Positions 17,831-26,094 of a stretch of 64,000 bases of DNA are shown here, piece by piece. The stretch comes from Spirochaetae bacterium HGW-Spirochaetae-4. Lineage in GTDB: Bacteria > Spirochaetota > Spirochaetia > Sphaerochaetales > Sphaerochaetaceae. Both the position numbers and the translations under genes were made by a program. How positions within the stretch are numbered: the first letter of the stretch is position 1; each line of letters starts with the position of its first letter. The DNA lies in assembly GCA_002839335.1 (NCBI GenBank), contig PGXU01000002.1:45700-109699 (forward strand). Direction: 5' to 3'. Below the pieces are notes generated by a model. The model was not told where the DNA came from, searched no databases, and worked only from the letters and a program-made list of their open reading frames with translations.

Positions 17831-19666
17831 CTAGTAGTGCAACCCCATTCCGATGGTCAGCTCGAACTCGATATCGGTAAATCCTATGTCACCATTGAAA
17901 TGACTGACGACATCGTCCAAATTGAAGCCCAAGGATCCTCTGATCGGATACGAGGGGAACTTATCCATGATCCCATATCCCTCGATACCGATGGTCTTGA
18001 ACAACGTGATGTCGTTCCAATCGACAGAATCGTCTGTGGAGCGGGTATCGGTAAACATGCCGACATCCATGAATACACTCATAAAACCTTCTGCAAAACC
18101 TTTGAATTTGAGGAACATCAAGGTTGCATCCATATTCAAGACAGCACCAAGCTTTTGGTAATCCCCATCTCCGAGCTCATCTTCATACGTGGCATTCAGA
18201 ATACCTCGAAGTTTTTCTGGTGCACTTGTTTCACTACTGGGCAAGAATGTCGGGAATGTTTGGGAATCATACCAATCGAATGAAGGAACATGTGAGTAGA
18301 ATCCCATACCCCGTGTACTCAAACCGACGCGCTTGCCGAAGTTGATAAAGGCGTCCAATTCCCCTTCCACAGAATATTTGAGATAATCGAAGCGATCGAG
18401 ATCCCATGAAAATAATGCATAATCAGCTTTTCCTATAACCGATCCCTTCATACCGTGTCGGAAATTGTTCCTCCAGTTGACATTCCCAAACGATACGGTC
18501 TGCGTGGTGGAAACAACCGGAATATGGTTCAATCTGGTGGTAAAGGCATCCCTGAAGGAGACTTCGTAAGAACCGCTATACCCAATATTCAAGGGAAGGC
18601 TGAAGCCGAGCGAAGTCCCGACTGCATAGGTATTGTTGTAGAAGGACTGGCTATCCATATCGAAAAAATTGTCTGCCGAGATCCAAAAGGAGACCGGCAT
18701 GCCAAGCACTGCCGCATCCACCAGACTCAAGCGGCTTGTCTGCTGGACATAGTCGTGGGGAAACTTCAGCTTCATGTTGTTGGTGAACACATAGGTCTCA
18801 CCATTGATCCGGATCGGATTGACCGATGAAAAGAACGACGCGCTATCAATATCCCAATCCGTTTCTCCCTCTGCCTGCTTGAAGTGCATCGAGGGTCGTA
18901 CATTCATGAGCGAGTTGAACCAGGGGAGACTATTCCACTGGGCACTGGCAGTCAGTATCTTGTCTAAATCGTCCGCTGTATCTGTGTTTTCATCCACATC
19001 CACATGGAAGTCGAACGTAGTCTGGGCGAGAGGAATCCCGGTCCAATCGATCTTGGCTGTCCAGAACAACTCCTGAAGAATCGTTCCACGCTGGACAGCT
19101 TCAACTTCTCCCTTGATATCTATGCTGCTCTTTCCTACAGGAATGTTGGAGATTGCAATTTCGGAGAACCAATCGTAGTCTTCCCAGCTACTATCGATCT
19201 GGGTTGCATTCATGACAAAGTATAGGTTGGCAAAGGAGCCGAACAGATTCTTGTCATAGGCTTTCAGACCAAGTCGGAACCCATAGTTGGAGTCATACTT
19301 CGGATAGGGAATAGCAATGAACGAGAAGGCATCGTCTATGAAAAACTTCACCCTATAGCGGATAGCGGTGTTGTCGGCATGTATCGCTTCATAGGTATAC
19401 GAAACCTCCTCGAATATCCGCATGTTGTTGAGCCGGTTTCTCTTGGCTTCCAAAGCCTGAACCATCGCCTCGACAGTTGCGTACGGGGGGTCACCCCCTG
19501 GAGGTGCTATCATATCCTTGATGATATTCTCATTGGACTTGCCATCCACCTCGATTGAATAATAGGCGATTATGTGTAGCAGAGCCTGATTCTCCACTGC
19601 TCCTATCGTAGCAATAGAGACCAGGAGCATGAGCAGGACAACCAGAATTCTAGAATATATTTTCAA
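17831..19666 (-). CDS. Omp85-superfamily outer-membrane protein with one POTRA-like domain
   Basis: The 611-residue protein has a signal peptide ending near ATIGA. A single POTRA-like unit covers about residues 30-110 (an IEVDG strand, then helices ending LNNMRIFEEVSYTYEA). A barrel of about 490 residues follows, opening with SNYGFRLGLKAYDKNLFGSF and closing with FELTIGMGLHY. That layout is the BamA/TamA plan cut down to one POTRA domain. Such proteins insert barrels or move lipids or proteins across the outer membrane. The likely start is TTG at 19666, 12 nt after AGGAG; no closer ATG leaves a complete signal peptide. It lies among Wzi-like barrels and 3.6 kb from an AsmA-like gene. Confidence 0.65.
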   Translation of the reverse strand: MKIYSRILVVLLMLLVSIATIGAVENQALLHIIAYYSIEVDGKSNENIIKDMIAPPGGDPPYATVEAMVQALEAKRNRLNNMRIFEEVSYTYEAIHADNTAIRYRVKFFIDDAFSFIAIPYPKYDSNYGFRLGLKAYDKNLFGSFANLYFVMNATQIDSSWEDYDWFSEIAISNIPVGKSSIDIKGEVEAVQRGTILQELFWTAKIDWTGIPLAQTTFDFHVDVDENTDTADDLDKILTASAQWNSLPWFNSLMNVRPSMHFKQAEGETDWDIDSASFFSSVNPIRINGETYVFTNNMKLKFPHDYVQQTSRLSLVDAAVLGMPVSFWISADNFFDMDSQSFYNNTYAVGTSLGFSLPLNIGYSGSYEVSFRDAFTTRLNHIPVVSTTQTVSFGNVNWRNNFRHGMKGSVIGKADYALFSWDLDRFDYLKYSVEGELDAFINFGKRVGLSTRGMGFYSHVPSFDWYDSQTFPTFLPSSETSAPEKLRGILNATYEDELGDGDYQKLGAVLNMDATLMFLKFKGFAEGFMSVFMDVGMFTDTRSTDDSVDWNDITLFKTIGIEGYGIMDKFPSYPIRGSLGFNLDDVVSHFNGDIGFTDIEFELTIGMGLHY

Positions 19667-19862
19667 AACGCGTAAACGCTCCTATGAGTCAAAATAGAAA
19701 GTATGCATAGTGTAAACAAACAAAACCTAATAATTGTTACAAAATACTATTGAACCGATATAATTTAATTGTACTAAATCCTTCTATAATCGTCAATAAT
19801 TTGGATTGCTCCGTCGGCTTTATTTCCTGTACAGAAATGGCGGCTCTGGCTATACTGCCAAC

Positions 19863-20954
19863 ATGGAAACACAAGTAGTCTCAGAAAAGAAAATCCGTCT
19901 CATGTATGTCGTGGAAAGCTTTTCGACCGGTGTCTATGCCATAGTCCGGGATGTCGCCTGCAACCTGGACCCACAACGGTTCGAAGTGTTGATTCTCCAT
20001 TCGATTCGTTCTGACTCGCCGAAAAACTATTCCCATGACTTCAACTCGCCGAATATCACCTTGTCCTATATTCCGATGGGGACTTCTAAGAGTTATTTGA
20101 AAGCCATAGGTTCCATACGTAAGGCAATCCATGATTTCCAGCCCGACAGCATCCACCTACACTCGTCGAAAGCAGGATTCCTCGGTCGTATCGCAGCCCA
20201 TAAATCCAAGTCGCGGTTGTTCTATACACCGCACGGCATTTCATTCATCAGAACAGATGTGGGAGCCGCAAAGAGAAAGATCTTCTATCTCCTGGAGAAA
20301 TTCATCCAACTATACACACCGAGCAGGATGATCGCCGTCTCACCCGCGGAATATGAGAATGTCTTGAAACTCACAACCAATGCTACGGTAATCAATAACT
20401 TCATCGATGTTGCATCTGTTCCCCAACCACGGGAGACCGAGACCATCCTGGTGGGTATCACAGGGCGGATTACCGAAGCCAAAAACCCTCCGCTGTTCAA
20501 TAGGATTGCCTTGGGGATGCCTTCGGTACGGTTCATCTGGATCGGCGATGGAGACCTCCGCACTCAATTGTCGGCACAGAATATCCAAATCACCGGACAA
20601 GTTACCCGAAGCGAAGCGTTGAAAAAACTGTCGGAATTGTCGGTATATATCCAGACTTCCAGTTGGGAGGGAATGCCAATATCCCTGTTGGAAGCCATGG
20701 CATGCGCCAAACCCGTGGTCGTGTCGAAAATTCCCGCCCATGAAAACCTGATTCAGGACGGAACAACCGGATATATTTGCGAAGGCAATGCTGAAAATCA
20801 ATTCATAGAGAAAATTGGACTATTGTTGGAACAGCCTGACCTGAGAAGGAAGCTCGGTCAAGGGGCAAAAACCTTTGTCCTCGCACATCACGATTTGAGC
20901 CAAGCCATAGAACGCTATTCGACCGAATATGAAGGCTCCCCTATTTCTTATTGA
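19863..20954 (+). CDS. Family 4 glycosyltransferase
   Basis: The 363-residue protein has the GT-B fold of GT4. The N-terminal half has SFSTGVYAIVRDVA and HSSKAGFLGRIAAH. The C-terminal half has the donor-site sequence GDLRTQLS and SSWEGMPISLLEAMACAKPVV, with the conserved Glu-x7-Glu arrangement. It transfers a sugar from a nucleotide donor to a glycan or lipid carrier. ATG 19863 is preferred; an upstream TTG at 19806 would add 19 unlikely residues. Its 3' end overlaps the convergent secreted-protein gene by 14 nt. Context suggests capsule repeat-unit synthesis. Confidence 0.85.
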   Translation: METQVVSEKKIRLMYVVESFSTGVYAIVRDVACNLDPQRFEVLILHSIRSDSPKNYSHDFNSPNITLSYIPMGTSKSYLKAIGSIRKAIHDFQPDSIHLHSSKAGFLGRIAAHKSKSRLFYTPHGISFIRTDVGAAKRKIFYLLEKFIQLYTPSRMIAVSPAEYENVLKLTTNATVINNFIDVASVPQPRETETILVGITGRITEAKNPPLFNRIALGMPSVRFIWIGDGDLRTQLSAQNIQITGQVTRSEALKKLSELSVYIQTSSWEGMPISLLEAMACAKPVVVSKIPAHENLIQDGTTGYICEGNAENQFIEKIGLLLEQPDLRRKLGQGAKTFVLAHHDLSQAIERYSTEYEGSPISY

Positions 20955-21750
20955 GTTGGTCAACAAACCATTCACCCAGGGCTGTCGTCCTTCTGGTAAA
21001 CGCGCTGGGTAAATCGACAGAGATACCCAACACCTTCACTTGTGGATCACGACCCTCGATAGTAGCCATCGCTACCAGCAAAAGCCCCTCGTCCACTTGA
21101 GTTGTCGACATGGCGATCGCCAATTGCTCCTTGTCCACCGCTTTGAAAATACCGAAGACCCGCATGGTCTCCAGATTCACCACGTTCACGAATATCTCGG
21201 TCTCACTGGTAGTGTATGTGTAGCGATAAATATTACTGCCAAAGCTGGAATCCTTCTGGTAAACAAAATATTCTGCGTTAGATGGTACACTTGTGGAGAC
21301 TGGATCTGCCACGCTGCTCCTACTCTTCGGATTCTCCAAATACCACGATTTTTCAATCAACTCTTTCGGTTTGTTTCCAGCCCTATGGGAAATATAGGTA
21401 ATTCCCTCCTGAGTTGAAATTGAACGCATGGTATTGAAAATCGATACCTGCCGCTCCTCTTCAGACATAGTATGCATATAATCGGGATAAGGAATGAAAG
21501 TGAGGGACACAACCGTAAAGCTTTCAGGTTTCTGTAGGGCTTCCAACAAATGCTCCATAGCGATGGATTGTTCAGGAATTAGCAACCGGACATCCTCTTG
21601 GAAGGATTTCCCTTTGAGAAGTTGGCCATTCTTCAATTCATCGATTCGTTCGGAAGTCAATCCTGGTACAATATCCTCAATGCTTTGGGCACTGAGCGAA
21701 AAGACTATGGATAGCACAAGCAAAAGAAAAATAATCCGTTTTGAGGTCAC
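20941..21750 (-). CDS. Secreted protein of unknown function, spirochaete type (DUF6675-like)
   Basis: The 269-residue protein has an N-terminal signal peptide (KRIIFLLLVLSIVFSLSAQ). The rest is a soluble alpha/beta domain with DIVPGLTSERIDELKNGQ and IPYPDYMHTMSEEERQVSIFNTMRS stretches. I recall similar proteins from Treponema and relatives, annotated only as DUF6675; that assignment is from memory and not certain. The start is GTG 21750 with CAGGAG 6 nt before it. It follows the initiating phosphotransferase gene by 27 nt on the same strand, so a link to polysaccharide export is possible but unproven. Confidence 0.6.
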   Translation of the reverse strand: MTSKRIIFLLLVLSIVFSLSAQSIEDIVPGLTSERIDELKNGQLLKGKSFQEDVRLLIPEQSIAMEHLLEALQKPESFTVVSLTFIPYPDYMHTMSEEERQVSIFNTMRSISTQEGITYISHRAGNKPKELIEKSWYLENPKSRSSVADPVSTSVPSNAEYFVYQKDSSFGSNIYRYTYTTSETEIFVNVVNLETMRVFGIFKAVDKEQLAIAMSTTQVDEGLLLVAMATIEGRDPQVKVLGISVDLPSAFTRRTTALGEWFVDQLNKK

Positions 21751-21777
21751 TCTAATCTCCTGAAACCAATCGCCTTA

Positions 21778-23151
21778 TCAATAGGCGTTCTTGTTGATAA
21801 AACCTCTTACAAAGGTCAAAACAAATATCTTGAAATCGAGCAGAAAACTCCAATTCTTTATATATGCCAAATCGTATTCTATACGGCCTTCAAGCGAGGT
21901 ATCTCCACGATATCCATTCACTTGTGCCCAACCTGTTATACCAGCTTTCACTTTATGCCGAAGTTGATAGCCGGGAATCTCATGTATAAATTTCTTGACC
22001 AATTCGGGCCGCTCCGGTCGTGGTCCGATAAGGCTCATCTCTCCTCTCAACACATTGAAGACCTGGGGCAATTCATCCAGGCTCGTCCTGCGGATAAATT
22101 TCCCGAAAGGAGTGATCCGTGGATCATCCTTTGTTGTCCACTTCCCATCCTCTTCCCCTGGGGGTCTATCGGCCATGGAACGGAACTTGAGCATCATGAA
22201 TTCCTTGCCATCCATTGTCACACGCTTCTGTTTGTACAATACAGGACCGGGGCTGGAAATCTTGACGAGAATGGCGAGTAACAATAAAAGCGGAGAAATC
22301 ATGATGGTACCGACAAGTGTCAAGCTGAAATCCAGAAGCCGCTTGCCGATCCGTTGGAAAAAAGTGATCGAGACATCGTTGAGTTGCATGACTGGAATCG
22401 AGTGGAAATCGAGTATCTTGCTACCAATCATGGAATAGGGAAGGTCCGGTATTACCAAGACCCGTTGTATCAAGTCATAACAACGGGCAATCATAGCTTT
22501 TTCTTCAATCCGGGCAGCTGTCGGGTATCCGATCACAATAATCTGTGGGCGAGCGGTCGCAAGCACATCTTCCAAGGTTCCATCGAATTGGACATAGCGT
22601 TTGTCACCATGGTGGTGGGCATCGTATTGTCCCACAATCTGGAAACCATTCTCGGGGTGTGCAACCACTTCGTCTATGTACCGGGCAACTCCGTCACCAT
22701 ACCCGACCAGCAAGACGCGTTTGGCGATTTTTCCCGAAGCCCGAAGCCGTACCAATCGTCGGTTGATCACTACCCGTTCAATTATCAACAGAATGGAAAC
22801 CACTACCATGAAAAGGGCTATGGTCAAGCGACTGACGCGTCTGCCATACAGATAATAGAGAATGACAGTGAGGGTAAGGAATACTTGCACAGAACTGTAC
22901 AGCAACAATTGGATTTCTGTCTGCCAAGTCAGGCTGGGAGCAACCCGGTATAGGCGGTTATGATTCAGAAAGTACAAGAAGAGGACCCAAACCAAAACCG
23001 ACATCGGGGCAAAGATATTGATCGGTTCTCCAATTCCACCGGGGATAACGTAGAACCGCAGGAAATACGAAGCGAACCATGCAATGTAGATAATTATGGT
23101 ATCAACCACCAATTTCATGAGGAATTGCGAATAATCTTTCTCAGAATCCAT
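21778..23151 (-). CDS. Undecaprenyl-phosphate sugar phosphotransferase (WbaP/WcaJ type)
   Basis: The 457-residue protein has about four N-terminal membrane helices, a CoA-binding-like Rossmann domain (VLLVGYGDGVARYID), a fifth hydrophobic segment (MISPLLLLLAILVKISS), and the catalytic domain KRVTMDGKEFMMLKFRSM, RRTSLDELPQVFNVLRGEMS, IGPRPERPE and VKAGITGWAQVNGYRG. This family transfers a sugar-1-phosphate to undecaprenyl phosphate and so starts each repeat unit. With the Wzy-like, GT4 and Wzi-like genes it completes the outline of a Wzx/Wzy pathway, although no Wzx flippase is visible in the window. Confidence 0.93.
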   Translation of the reverse strand: MDSEKDYSQFLMKLVVDTIIIYIAWFASYFLRFYVIPGGIGEPINIFAPMSVLVWVLFLYFLNHNRLYRVAPSLTWQTEIQLLLYSSVQVFLTLTVILYYLYGRRVSRLTIALFMVVVSILLIIERVVINRRLVRLRASGKIAKRVLLVGYGDGVARYIDEVVAHPENGFQIVGQYDAHHHGDKRYVQFDGTLEDVLATARPQIIVIGYPTAARIEEKAMIARCYDLIQRVLVIPDLPYSMIGSKILDFHSIPVMQLNDVSITFFQRIGKRLLDFSLTLVGTIMISPLLLLLAILVKISSPGPVLYKQKRVTMDGKEFMMLKFRSMADRPPGEEDGKWTTKDDPRITPFGKFIRRTSLDELPQVFNVLRGEMSLIGPRPERPELVKKFIHEIPGYQLRHKVKAGITGWAQVNGYRGDTSLEGRIEYDLAYIKNWSFLLDFKIFVLTFVRGFINKNAY

Positions 23152-23250
23152 GTTTCAGCACCATTTTCTTGATTTATCCAAAAGAAAACCAATGGAGCCA
23201 AAAAAGGTTGCCCATCGGTTGTCCCAGTATGCTGCCTATCACATTGCTTG

Positions 23251-24261
23251 TCAATCAAACGATAGTTGTGGAATACCTGTCCCTTGCCAAGAAAAGTCAA
23301 ACGAGAAGGCTCCTTCTGGTATTGTTTGTCCCATATACTGTGCCAGTGGGGCCAGCTCGGCCCGAACTTGACTGTTCAGATCAGCGACTTCCAACGATAT
23401 CGCCATATCTGTTCCTTCACCGCGGGGAAGACTCGCTTTCCCGCTCGCCTCCATCAACGGAGCGTCGAGGGTGAACGTATCGATCGCCAGTTCATCGTCC
23501 AGCGAACGGGCTTGCACCGCAGCCGACTTGAAACTCCAATTCTCCACATCGGCAATCCAAGGCGATACTGCCGCAAACATGCCCAGTTGGTCCATGGTCT
23601 GTGCATCCGGAACCAGATTCCCCGAGGTGGCCGCAATATCTATATAGGCAAGATCGTCCAACAATCCGTCGAAATCCTTTTGGAGGGAAGCTGCTGTCAG
23701 CTTCCCTGTCACGTCGAGCTGTAAGGTCTTGGATTCAAATCCCATTCCGGCATTGGGATCTGTGAAGGAGGCATTGGATGCCTCGACAAGGATATGCTGA
23801 ATCACCGAGCTTTCAGGATTGTTGAAATCCAACGAGCCGTCCAGCGAGATTTGTGCCACATCGAATGCGACAACGGTATCGGTTGCCTTGTAGGTGAACT
23901 GCTGAACATCGATATCGGCTTTCGAGATGCCCGAAGACCTCCCCATACCGAAAGCAACCAGTTCACTTGGAGAGACCGTAACACGAATCCTTCCCGCATG
24001 AAGTGAGGAACCCTCTTCCAACGGTATGGCCAAATCATAGATGTCCACTTGGCCACGTGTCGCATCGATCTGAATATCGCGGTACCCCACCCGGGGAATT
24101 CCGGGAGAGCCCATTGCGTTGCGAACCGCGGAATCGACAAAATCCTCTGCCTTGTTGTTCGCAATCGGCAATCCGACGAACCAGATGCCAGCCGCGAGCA
24201 AAACAACAACAACCAGGGTGATCAGGCACCCTCTCCCCTTTCTTTGTCCATCTCTTGCCAT
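23251..24261 (-). CDS. Membrane-anchored AsmA-like protein
   Basis: The 336-residue protein has one N-terminal membrane segment (CLITLVVVVLLAAGIWFVG) and then a beta-rich periplasmic region. Repeated pieces of the form 'layer above the function of x' such as VGYRDIQIDATRGQVDIYDLAI and LDGSLDFNNP resemble AsmA/DUF748 proteins. These form long beta-taco structures that carry lipids between membranes; this one is short. ATG 24261 is chosen; an upstream TTG at 24291 is the alternative, and neither has a strong ribosome site. It lies 99 nt from the phosphotransferase gene and close to a one-POTRA barrel. Confidence 0.5.
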   Translation of the reverse strand: MARDGQRKGRGCLITLVVVVLLAAGIWFVGLPIANNKAEDFVDSAVRNAMGSPGIPRVGYRDIQIDATRGQVDIYDLAIPLEEGSSLHAGRIRVTVSPSELVAFGMGRSSGISKADIDVQQFTYKATDTVVAFDVAQISLDGSLDFNNPESSVIQHILVEASNASFTDPNAGMGFESKTLQLDVTGKLTAASLQKDFDGLLDDLAYIDIAATSGNLVPDAQTMDQLGMFAAVSPWIADVENWSFKSAAVQARSLDDELAIDTFTLDAPLMEASGKASLPRGEGTDMAISLEVADLNSQVRAELAPLAQYMGQTIPEGAFSFDFSWQGTGIPQLSFD

Positions 24262-24305
24262 GAAAACACTATAGCACGAGTTAAATTCCAAATGGTATTA
24301 TTATT

Positions 24306-26015
24306 TTACCAAGACATCGATATTCCAACAGTAATCTGCAGGTCTGTATGAGGATCTTTCGTGTAGGCATTTTCTGTTTCTGTTTGTTTTACAAAAGTAC
24401 GTCGACCAATCCAATCAACTTGTGTCCAAAGTTCACTATCCAACCAAGTAATGATGTGATCCAGTCCGTACTCTGCCGTTAGACTCGCAATGACAGTCTC
24501 TTCCACTTCAAGACCGGAAGGTGAACTGGTTCGAATAGTATTCACTTCATCATTGGATAGAAAATAATCTACTTGCCCCTGCCGCATGCCAAAAAGTTTG
24601 AGTGATACCCGACCGTTTCCAGGAAAAGCATATGAGGTATCCAATTGCACTACTTGCGCATCACCCCCATATTGGTACCCGATATAATCGATATGGGAAA
24701 TAAATGAAGTACCATTGCCATGGTACCGACGGAACATAAGGAAATCTATACCCTTTCGCCGATAGAGTGCGGGACTGGTTTGGGCATATTCCAAGGAAGC
24801 TGTCAGCACACCTTTCGAGAAGCCGGTCGCATATTCAATACCTAATAGAAATCCTGAAGCATCTGCCTGCTCTGCCGATTCGTTGGGAGCAACAGCCTGA
24901 TCCATAACATATTGACCATATGCGTTGAATCCCTTTGCAAAATTATAGTCCAATTCAATATGCGCTATAGCGTTGAATAGGCTATTCACATTTAGATTAT
25001 GGTAGATGAACGCCGGATTCAGGTATCTGAAGCTAAATACATCATTTGCGTACATGACATTCTCGGAAAGTGCGAAAGTTATCACATCAAGAATCCTGAA
25101 TTCCAACCGATGGGCCATAAACATTCTGAAGGAAGTATCGGCACTCGACCCTTCTCCAACACTCGGATTAGTCTCAAAGAAAACATTTAGATAATCATAT
25201 TTGAAATAATCCGTGAAAGCCACAAACCGGGCATAATCCTGAAAATCGACATGATCGTCAACGATGAAATTCCCTGATTTGCCATTGCCCCACCTTATCT
25301 TGTCACGGGCTAGGGAAAAACTCCAATTCGGACCACCTATGGCGGTCACGGCTCTTTTAGGGGTCTGAAAATCGATATCATAGGAAGGATATAATACATT
25401 GGTGTTTAACGACTGGCTGTACACGGCCGAATGATCAACAATCTTTGCATCAAATTCATTCGTAATAATTGATCCGACCACAATACCTGTGTCTCCCCCA
25501 ATTTCGTAAAAGGTATCCCGGTCGGTAAACCTGTTGCGGGAGTATTGTAAATCGGTAAATACGTAGAAATAATCGTCCAAAGCGAATCCGAGGTTGAATT
25601 TCAGCAGTGGCTTGCGCTCCTCGAATCCGTACATCCAGTCGGTATCCGTATCGAAATCAACCGTATTGGTATGCCAATACATTTCTAAATTGAGATCGAC
25701 AGAAGGATCGAACTGAAATCCATCTCCATACGAATAGCGAAAACCATCTTCGATTACGTTCCGCACTGAATCATACAAGGCATGTGAAATCCCTTGCAGC
25801 CCAACCTCATCAATCCGGGATAGTATCAATGCTGATTCGTTCTTGTTCCAAGGGCGGGCATTTGATGGTGTCCCGTTGCCAGTCAACAAATAGAGGGTAT
25901 CCATATCACGGTAGATCGATGAGGAAAGCGGAATTATCTCCTGCGACACGGTCGATGCCGAGAGCATCCAACAAACACTCGATAAAAGCATAGCCAGTGA
26001 AATAATTCGCTTCAT
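24306..26015 (-). CDS. Wzi-like capsule-assembly outer-membrane barrel (paralogue 4)
   Basis: The 569-residue protein has a signal peptide (MKRIISLAMLLSSVCWMLSA), the N-terminal motif GTPSNARPWNKNES, and the core ARDKIRWGNGKSGNFI with DDHVDFQD. The final strand is LQITVGISMSW. It is more diverged from paralogues 3 and 5 than those two are from each other. ATG 26015 follows AGGGG; the upstream in-frame codons overlap the intergenic hairpin. It is downstream of paralogue 5 on the same strand with a gap of 79 nt. Confidence 0.8.
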   Translation of the reverse strand: MKRIISLAMLLSSVCWMLSASTVSQEIIPLSSSIYRDMDTLYLLTGNGTPSNARPWNKNESALILSRIDEVGLQGISHALYDSVRNVIEDGFRYSYGDGFQFDPSVDLNLEMYWHTNTVDFDTDTDWMYGFEERKPLLKFNLGFALDDYFYVFTDLQYSRNRFTDRDTFYEIGGDTGIVVGSIITNEFDAKIVDHSAVYSQSLNTNVLYPSYDIDFQTPKRAVTAIGGPNWSFSLARDKIRWGNGKSGNFIVDDHVDFQDYARFVAFTDYFKYDYLNVFFETNPSVGEGSSADTSFRMFMAHRLEFRILDVITFALSENVMYANDVFSFRYLNPAFIYHNLNVNSLFNAIAHIELDYNFAKGFNAYGQYVMDQAVAPNESAEQADASGFLLGIEYATGFSKGVLTASLEYAQTSPALYRRKGIDFLMFRRYHGNGTSFISHIDYIGYQYGGDAQVVQLDTSYAFPGNGRVSLKLFGMRQGQVDYFLSNDEVNTIRTSSPSGLEVEETVIASLTAEYGLDHIITWLDSELWTQVDWIGRRTFVKQTETENAYTKDPHTDLQITVGISMSW

Positions 26016-26043
26016 GGGAATACCCCTGTGGAGATATGGAATA

Positions 26044-26074
26044 AGAGACCCCCCACTTCTACGCAAAGGTCTCT
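26044..26074 (-). other. Intercistronic hairpin between two Wzi-like genes
   Basis: AGAGACC and GGTCTCT pair over 7 bp with a 17-nt loop in the gap between paralogues 5 and 4. There is no clear T tract on the minus strand. An mRNA-processing or stability element is more likely than a full terminator. Confidence 0.3.
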
Positions 26075-26094
26075 CTATCGGTCGCATCGCGAGT

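Noticed and set aside
23251..24291. Assignment of the AsmA-like gene as a lipoprotein
   Set aside because: No lipobox cysteine; it has one membrane helix instead.
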